Made by a program: the position numbers and the translations under genes. The notes under the pieces are model-generated. The model was not told the origin of the DNA. It did no database searches and saw nothing but the letters and a program-made list of their open reading frames with translations. Positions 23,901 through 26,119 of a stretch of DNA of 26,119 nt are shown here, piece by piece. Origin of the DNA: JBCCFX01 sp039029515 (GTDB lineage: Bacteria > Planctomycetota > Phycisphaerae > Phycisphaerales > SM1A02); NCBI GenBank assembly GCA_039029515.1, contig JBCCFX010000028.1, positions 1-26,119 of the forward strand. Reading direction: 5' to 3'. Numbering within the stretch: position 1 is the stretch's first letter; each line of letters begins with the position of its first letter.

Positions 23901-24670
23901 TCGAGTTGACCGTGAGTGCGTCTCCTGAGATCAACGATGATGCACGTACGGTTCGTGTGAATACGATCGGCAACGAAGGCAACCTGCGTTATCGCGCATG
24001 GATTGAACGCAATCGCGCCTACGTCGACGAGATGACCGACGGTCGCATCGGCTACATCTATGTTCCCAACACCGGCATCAACGGTCAGAACGATCTCTTC
24101 CGTCAGTTCTACGGGCAGATGCATAAGGATGGCCTGATCATTGATGAACGATGGAACGGCGGCGGGCAGATCCCGACGCGCTTCATCGAACTGCTGAATC
24201 GACCGCGCACCAACTACTGGGCGGTGCGCGATGGTCAGGATTGGGCGTGGCCGCCGGACTCGCATCAAGGCGCGAAGTGCATGCTCATCAATGGTCTCGC
24301 AGGTTCGGGTGGCGATATGTTCCCGTACCTGTTCAAACAGGCTGGCCTCGGTAAGCTCATCGGGACGCGCACATGGGGCGGACTGGTCGGCTTGTCGGGT
24401 AATCCCGGCTTGATCGATGGCGGCTATCCCGCCGTGCCGACGTTCGGCTTCTACGAGAACGATGGCACGTGGGGCATCGAAGGTCACGGCGTCGATCCGG
24501 ACATCGAAGTCATCGATGACCCGGCACTGATGGTCGATGGCGGCGATCCGCAACTCGATGCGGCGATCGATCACATGCTCCGCGAGATCGGACTGCGTCC
24601 TTACAGCCCGCCGACGCGGCCGAACGCGCCGGATCGAAGTGGCATGGGCATCACGGACGACGACAAGTAA
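20954..24670 (+). CDS. Secreted tricorn-like S41 protease with an inserted acidic-linker/beta domain
   Basis: 1238 aa from the ATG at 20954, which has AGGAG ten bases upstream and begins a signal peptide (RRERLIGMFAAVSTVAAATPALMA, cleavage near 25). Residues about 30-550 are WD40/TolB-like propeller repeats (FSPDGEHVAF, WSPDGRWIAYFSD). Two Asp/Glu-rich tracts (553-590 and 694-723) flank a beta-rich domain (591-692). Then come a helical segment (DEWRQLFNESWRTFRDFFYVENMHGVDW), a PDZ-like region and the S41 core. The tricorn catalytic set is visible: His895 in NCGHSYY, Ser1118-Gly-Gly-Asp in LAGSGGDMFPY, and Glu1176 in WGIEGHGVDPDIEV. It probably degrades peptides outside the cytoplasm, as bacterial tricorn homologs with signal peptides do. 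An intrinsic terminator follows 30 bases after the stop. Confidence 0.93.
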   Translation: MRRERLIGMFAAVSTVAAATPALMADVTPDAGMIRYPDVSSSRIVFVYANDLWTVDRSGGLAMPLASPPGLETFPRFSPDGEHVAFVGNYDGGRDIYTMPVMGGVPERVTHHPANELFNGWVGDDQLLFASNGMSGLGRAPRLFTVAADGGLPEAVPVPYGAVGAISGDGTWLAYTPHTRDQRTWKRYRGGMATDIWLFNLDDHTSKQITTWDGTDSQPMWHGRKLYYVSDAGEEHRLNIWMYDTTTGERRQITHFADYDIKWPANGPGANGEGEIVFQNGPKLFLLNLGTEASKPVEIRIPGARPTVRTKTVDASRFIQGWDISPSGKRAAVQARGDIWTLPAKKGMARNLTRTDDVAEREPTWSPDGRWIAYFSDASGEYDLYVTQSDGKGETRRLTSDANCFRSNIIWSPNSEHIAYADKTGVTYLHEIESGDTTTVFTDPGGSASAVNWSHDSAWLTYARSSHQNALMSSIWLYNVEAGEATQVTSDMFNDSSPVFDRKGDYLYFATSRVFGSPDYSTLDTTFIYSNTMTLAAVPLREDMDYVWSPKRDEEEWDDDSADAEDEGDADNDEDSDDGDADDEGGTDDGVSGTYEGTITADILPPGMTFTLTITLGDDGSISGTIVVPMGTATLDGTYDAESGEASGSIMPDDADEPAPFTGTIKNGRVELEVEAEGIVVMMSGERTQAAMQDDDDDADDDDDSSADDATDSDEGDSDDAEESMHIDLEHFEMRAMALPVSPGMFGNLSVNDKNHLLYTRMGDNSGIKIIDITDDSPTEKAVAPGFGYAMSATGKKILVATGSGASIGNASAGSSLSSVPTRDMMVTIDPKDEWRQLFNESWRTFRDFFYVENMHGVDWEGMRKLYAPMVEDCASREDLSFVIGELISELNCGHSYYSGGDGESQPSRFVGMLGCDFALEHGAYRISRIHTGGPWDLDAKGPLSKPGVDVNEGDYLLAVNGMPLDTTKDPWAAFIGLANRNIELTVSASPEINDDARTVRVNTIGNEGNLRYRAWIERNRAYVDEMTDGRIGYIYVPNTGINGQNDLFRQFYGQMHKDGLIIDERWNGGGQIPTRFIELLNRPRTNYWAVRDGQDWAWPPDSHQGAKCMLINGLAGSGGDMFPYLFKQAGLGKLIGTRTWGGLVGLSGNPGLIDGGYPAVPTFGFYENDGTWGIEGHGVDPDIEVIDDPALMVDGGDPQLDAAIDHMLREIGLRPYSPPTRPNAPDRSGMGITDDDK

Positions 24671-24700
24671 GTCGCATCGTCAACACGTGTATTCAAACAC

Positions 24701-24734
24701 AGCGGACTCGGCACCAATGCCGGGTCCGCTTTTC
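24701..24734 (+). terminator. Rho-independent terminator of the tricorn-like protease gene
   Basis: AGCGGACTCGGCA pairs with TGCCGGGTCCGCT (13 pairs, one a T-G wobble) around a CCAA loop and is followed by TTTTC. This is the clearest intrinsic terminator in the window. On the opposite strand the stem is followed by a weaker TGTTTGAAT run, so it may also stop transcripts of the convergent aminotransferase gene. Confidence 0.9.
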
Positions 24735-24768
24735 ATTCGCGGGTGTTCATCGTCGTTTCAAGATGTCG

Positions 24769-25653
24769 TCATGCGCTATCAGCGCAGTCGGCTTGCCAGG
24801 CTTCGCGCATCGTACGGGTGAAGTCGCCGACGTTGCCATCGTTGATCGTCTCTCGCTCGACGGCGACGACTGGCAGCACGCCCCAACTCGAGTTCGTCAG
24901 GAAGACTTCATCCGCTTCGAGCAGATCATCAATGTCGAGCATGCGTCGTGACGTCCCGACGCCGCGTCGGTCCGCAAACTCCATGATCGCAGCGCGGGTG
25001 ATGCCGGGCAGGACCGGTGCTGGCAGCGCGCCATCTTCCTCTTCACCGTGCGCGATCGGCGTGTGCAGTACGCCATCGTTCAGAAGGAACACGTTGCTGA
25101 CGCTGCCCGATGCGAGGTGATTCGACACGCTGAACCAGAGCGATTCCGCTGCCTGGCGCATTGCCGCGCCTTGCAGCGCCTGGATATTCGGCCAGTAATT
25201 GAGGTTCTTGTGTCCGCCCATCGGATCAAACGGATTCAGCCGGCCATTCGCGATCGTGACCGTCACGCCTTCGTCGAACATGGTCGCAGGATATTCAGTC
25301 GCCGGCTGCGCGACGATGATGATCGTCGGGTCGGTCGGTGATGTGTTCTGTGACTGCAGCGCGTTGAGGTTCCCGCCGGTCAGCGTGAGTCGAATGCGTG
25401 TGCGCTCGAAGCCGTTTTCACGCACAACGAGGCGCACCGCCTGCTCGAGCGGATCGAGATGCAGGCGCTCGGTCAGCATGAGTTCCCGGCAGGATCGTTC
25501 GAGTCGTTCGAGGTGCGCGCGGAGTCGATGAACGTTGTCGCCGACCGCGAGCATCGTCTCGAACAGGCCGATGCCGTGCTGAATCGATGCGTCAAAGATG
25601 GATACTGTGGCGTCGTCACGATTGACGAACTCGCCGTTCACCCACACCTGCAT
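24769..25653 (-). CDS. PLP-dependent class IV aminotransferase/aminodeoxychorismate-lyase family protein
   Basis: 294 aa from the ATG at 25651-25653, with GGAG nine bases upstream; the frame extends to 25725 only through the upstream gene. It starts MQVWVNGEFVNRDDATVSIFDASIQHGIGLFETM, the standard class IV opening. The PLP lysine is Lys149 in GGHKNLNYWPNIQAL, and SNVFLL (186-191), PVLPGITRAAIME (213-225) and EVFLTNSSWGVLPV (249-262) are family motifs. Members are branched-chain or D-amino-acid aminotransferases or 4-amino-4-deoxychorismate lyase (folate synthesis). The sequence alone does not separate these, and no folate or branched-chain gene is nearby. Oddly, the acidic residue normally preceding the G..SNVF motif, which contacts the PLP ring nitrogen, is Ser182. 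It lies 19 bases after the upstream membrane-protein gene and is probably cotranscribed. Confidence 0.88.
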   Translation of the reverse strand: MQVWVNGEFVNRDDATVSIFDASIQHGIGLFETMLAVGDNVHRLRAHLERLERSCRELMLTERLHLDPLEQAVRLVVRENGFERTRIRLTLTGGNLNALQSQNTSPTDPTIIIVAQPATEYPATMFDEGVTVTIANGRLNPFDPMGGHKNLNYWPNIQALQGAAMRQAAESLWFSVSNHLASGSVSNVFLLNDGVLHTPIAHGEEEDGALPAPVLPGITRAAIMEFADRRGVGTSRRMLDIDDLLEADEVFLTNSSWGVLPVVAVERETINDGNVGDFTRTMREAWQADCADSA

Positions 25654-25672
25654 GGTGTTGCTCTCCGTGATG

Positions 25673-26116
25673 TCAACCGGCGAGTTCCGGCGCGACGTAG
25701 CCAAGACAGACGACGCCGTCTTCATCCACCTTCAGGCGGAGGATGAGGCGCGGCTCATTGTTGACATAGACCATCATCAAGTGGGTTGCGGTCGCATCGA
25801 GGATCGTGACGTCGCCTTCCTTCACGTCCACCATGATCCCGCCCTGCCCCGGGTTCAGCAGCGCCTGTTCACTGATCGGTGCCAGCCGATCCATCACCGC
25901 CATCGGGACGGAGCGACTCAATTCGAACCACGCCTGCGATGTGGGCCCCTGATTCATCGCCTGGTCGAGCTGGCCGACCCATTCAATCAAGCGGAGCCGG
26001 CTGCCCAGCGGCTTCTTCTGCGCCTGATTCTGCGATGCGAGCATGAGACCGCCCGCGACCAGCAGGACCGCAAGCGGGTACAGAAACATGCGATAGGCGA
26101 CGGCGCGTCGGATCAT
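25673..26116 (-). CDS. Membrane-anchored protein of unknown function (start near window edge)
   Basis: At least 147 aa. The first ATG in view is three bases from the window end, so the true start may be further upstream. One hydrophobic anchor (about 10-27, MFLYPLAVLLVAGGLMLA) is followed by a soluble region probably facing the periplasm. The C-terminal part (about 93-144) has a beta-strand pattern (GGIMVDVKEGDVTILDATATHLMMVYVNNEPRLILRLKVDEDGVVCLGYV). I recognise no family. It sits 19 bases upstream of the aminotransferase gene on the same strand, but nothing links their functions. Confidence 0.68.
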   Translation of the reverse strand: MIRRAVAYRMFLYPLAVLLVAGGLMLASQNQAQKKPLGSRLRLIEWVGQLDQAMNQGPTSQAWFELSRSVPMAVMDRLAPISEQALLNPGQGGIMVDVKEGDVTILDATATHLMMVYVNNEPRLILRLKVDEDGVVCLGYVAPELAG

Positions 26117-26119
26117 GAA

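Noticed and set aside
1..26119. CRISPR arrays, insertion sequences, prophage genes, tRNA or rRNA genes
   Set aside because: No regularly spaced repeats, transposase or integrase motifs, terminal inverted repeats or tRNA-like cloverleaf sequences were seen. The window is essentially filled by the listed genes.

Overview
The window is GC-rich, densely coded bacterial chromosome with no sign of plasmid or phage. The protein set suggests a planctomycete, most likely of the Phycisphaerae type: a tricorn-like protease with long Asp/Glu-rich tracts, an integral-membrane protein of a kind I associate with planctomycetes, a sugar-phosphate transferase fused to a nucleotidyltransferase-like and hexapeptide-repeat region, and acidic proteins throughout. 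This taxonomic call is inference from protein character. No rRNA or marker gene is present.

Layout. At the left edge is the 3' part of a plus-strand GAF-domain gene (3-656). Facing it is an 11-gene minus-strand block (751-13876) for an exopolysaccharide or other surface glycan. In transcription order it encodes: a NusG/RfaH-like antiterminator, a polysaccharide pyruvyl transferase (WcaK type), a small unknown protein, an FrhB-type iron-sulfur protein, a Wzy/ligase-like membrane polymerase, a GT2 glycosyltransferase, an Alg14-like and an Alg13-like pair, a GT4 glycosyltransferase with a nucleotidyltransferase-like/hexapeptide tail, a Wzz-BY-kinase fusion with a degenerate P-loop, and the initiating polyprenyl-phosphate sugar-phosphate transferase. 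Many junctions are 4-base overlaps or gaps under 30 bases. A 121-bp gap at 7829-7949 holds an exact 18-bp palindrome. No flippase (Wzx) and no outer-membrane exporter (Wza) is present, so those must be encoded elsewhere.

Upstream of the block is a three-part CPA1 antiporter/TrkA-N/PTS-EIIA fusion (14022-16295, minus). Diverging from it is a small polytopic membrane protein (16530-17111, plus), whose 3' end overlaps that of an M14 zinc carboxypeptidase (17093-19690, minus). Next come a histone-deacetylase-family amidohydrolase (19792-20823, minus) and, divergently, a large secreted tricorn-like S41 protease (20954-24670, plus). The protease gene ends in a strong intrinsic terminator. The right edge holds a PLP class IV aminotransferase (24769-25653, minus) and a membrane-anchored unknown protein (25673-26116, minus).

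How it fits together. The glycan block reads as one long transcription unit. The antiterminator gene at its head probably keeps polymerase on the 13-kb operon. The initiating transferase loads the first sugar on lipid carrier, the GT2, Alg14/13 and GT4 enzymes extend the repeat unit, the pyruvyl transferase (perhaps with the FrhB-like partner) decorates it, and the polymerase and Wzz-like protein polymerise it and set chain length. The right half is ordinary housekeeping and secreted-hydrolase content. No intergenic stretch exceeds 300 bases.
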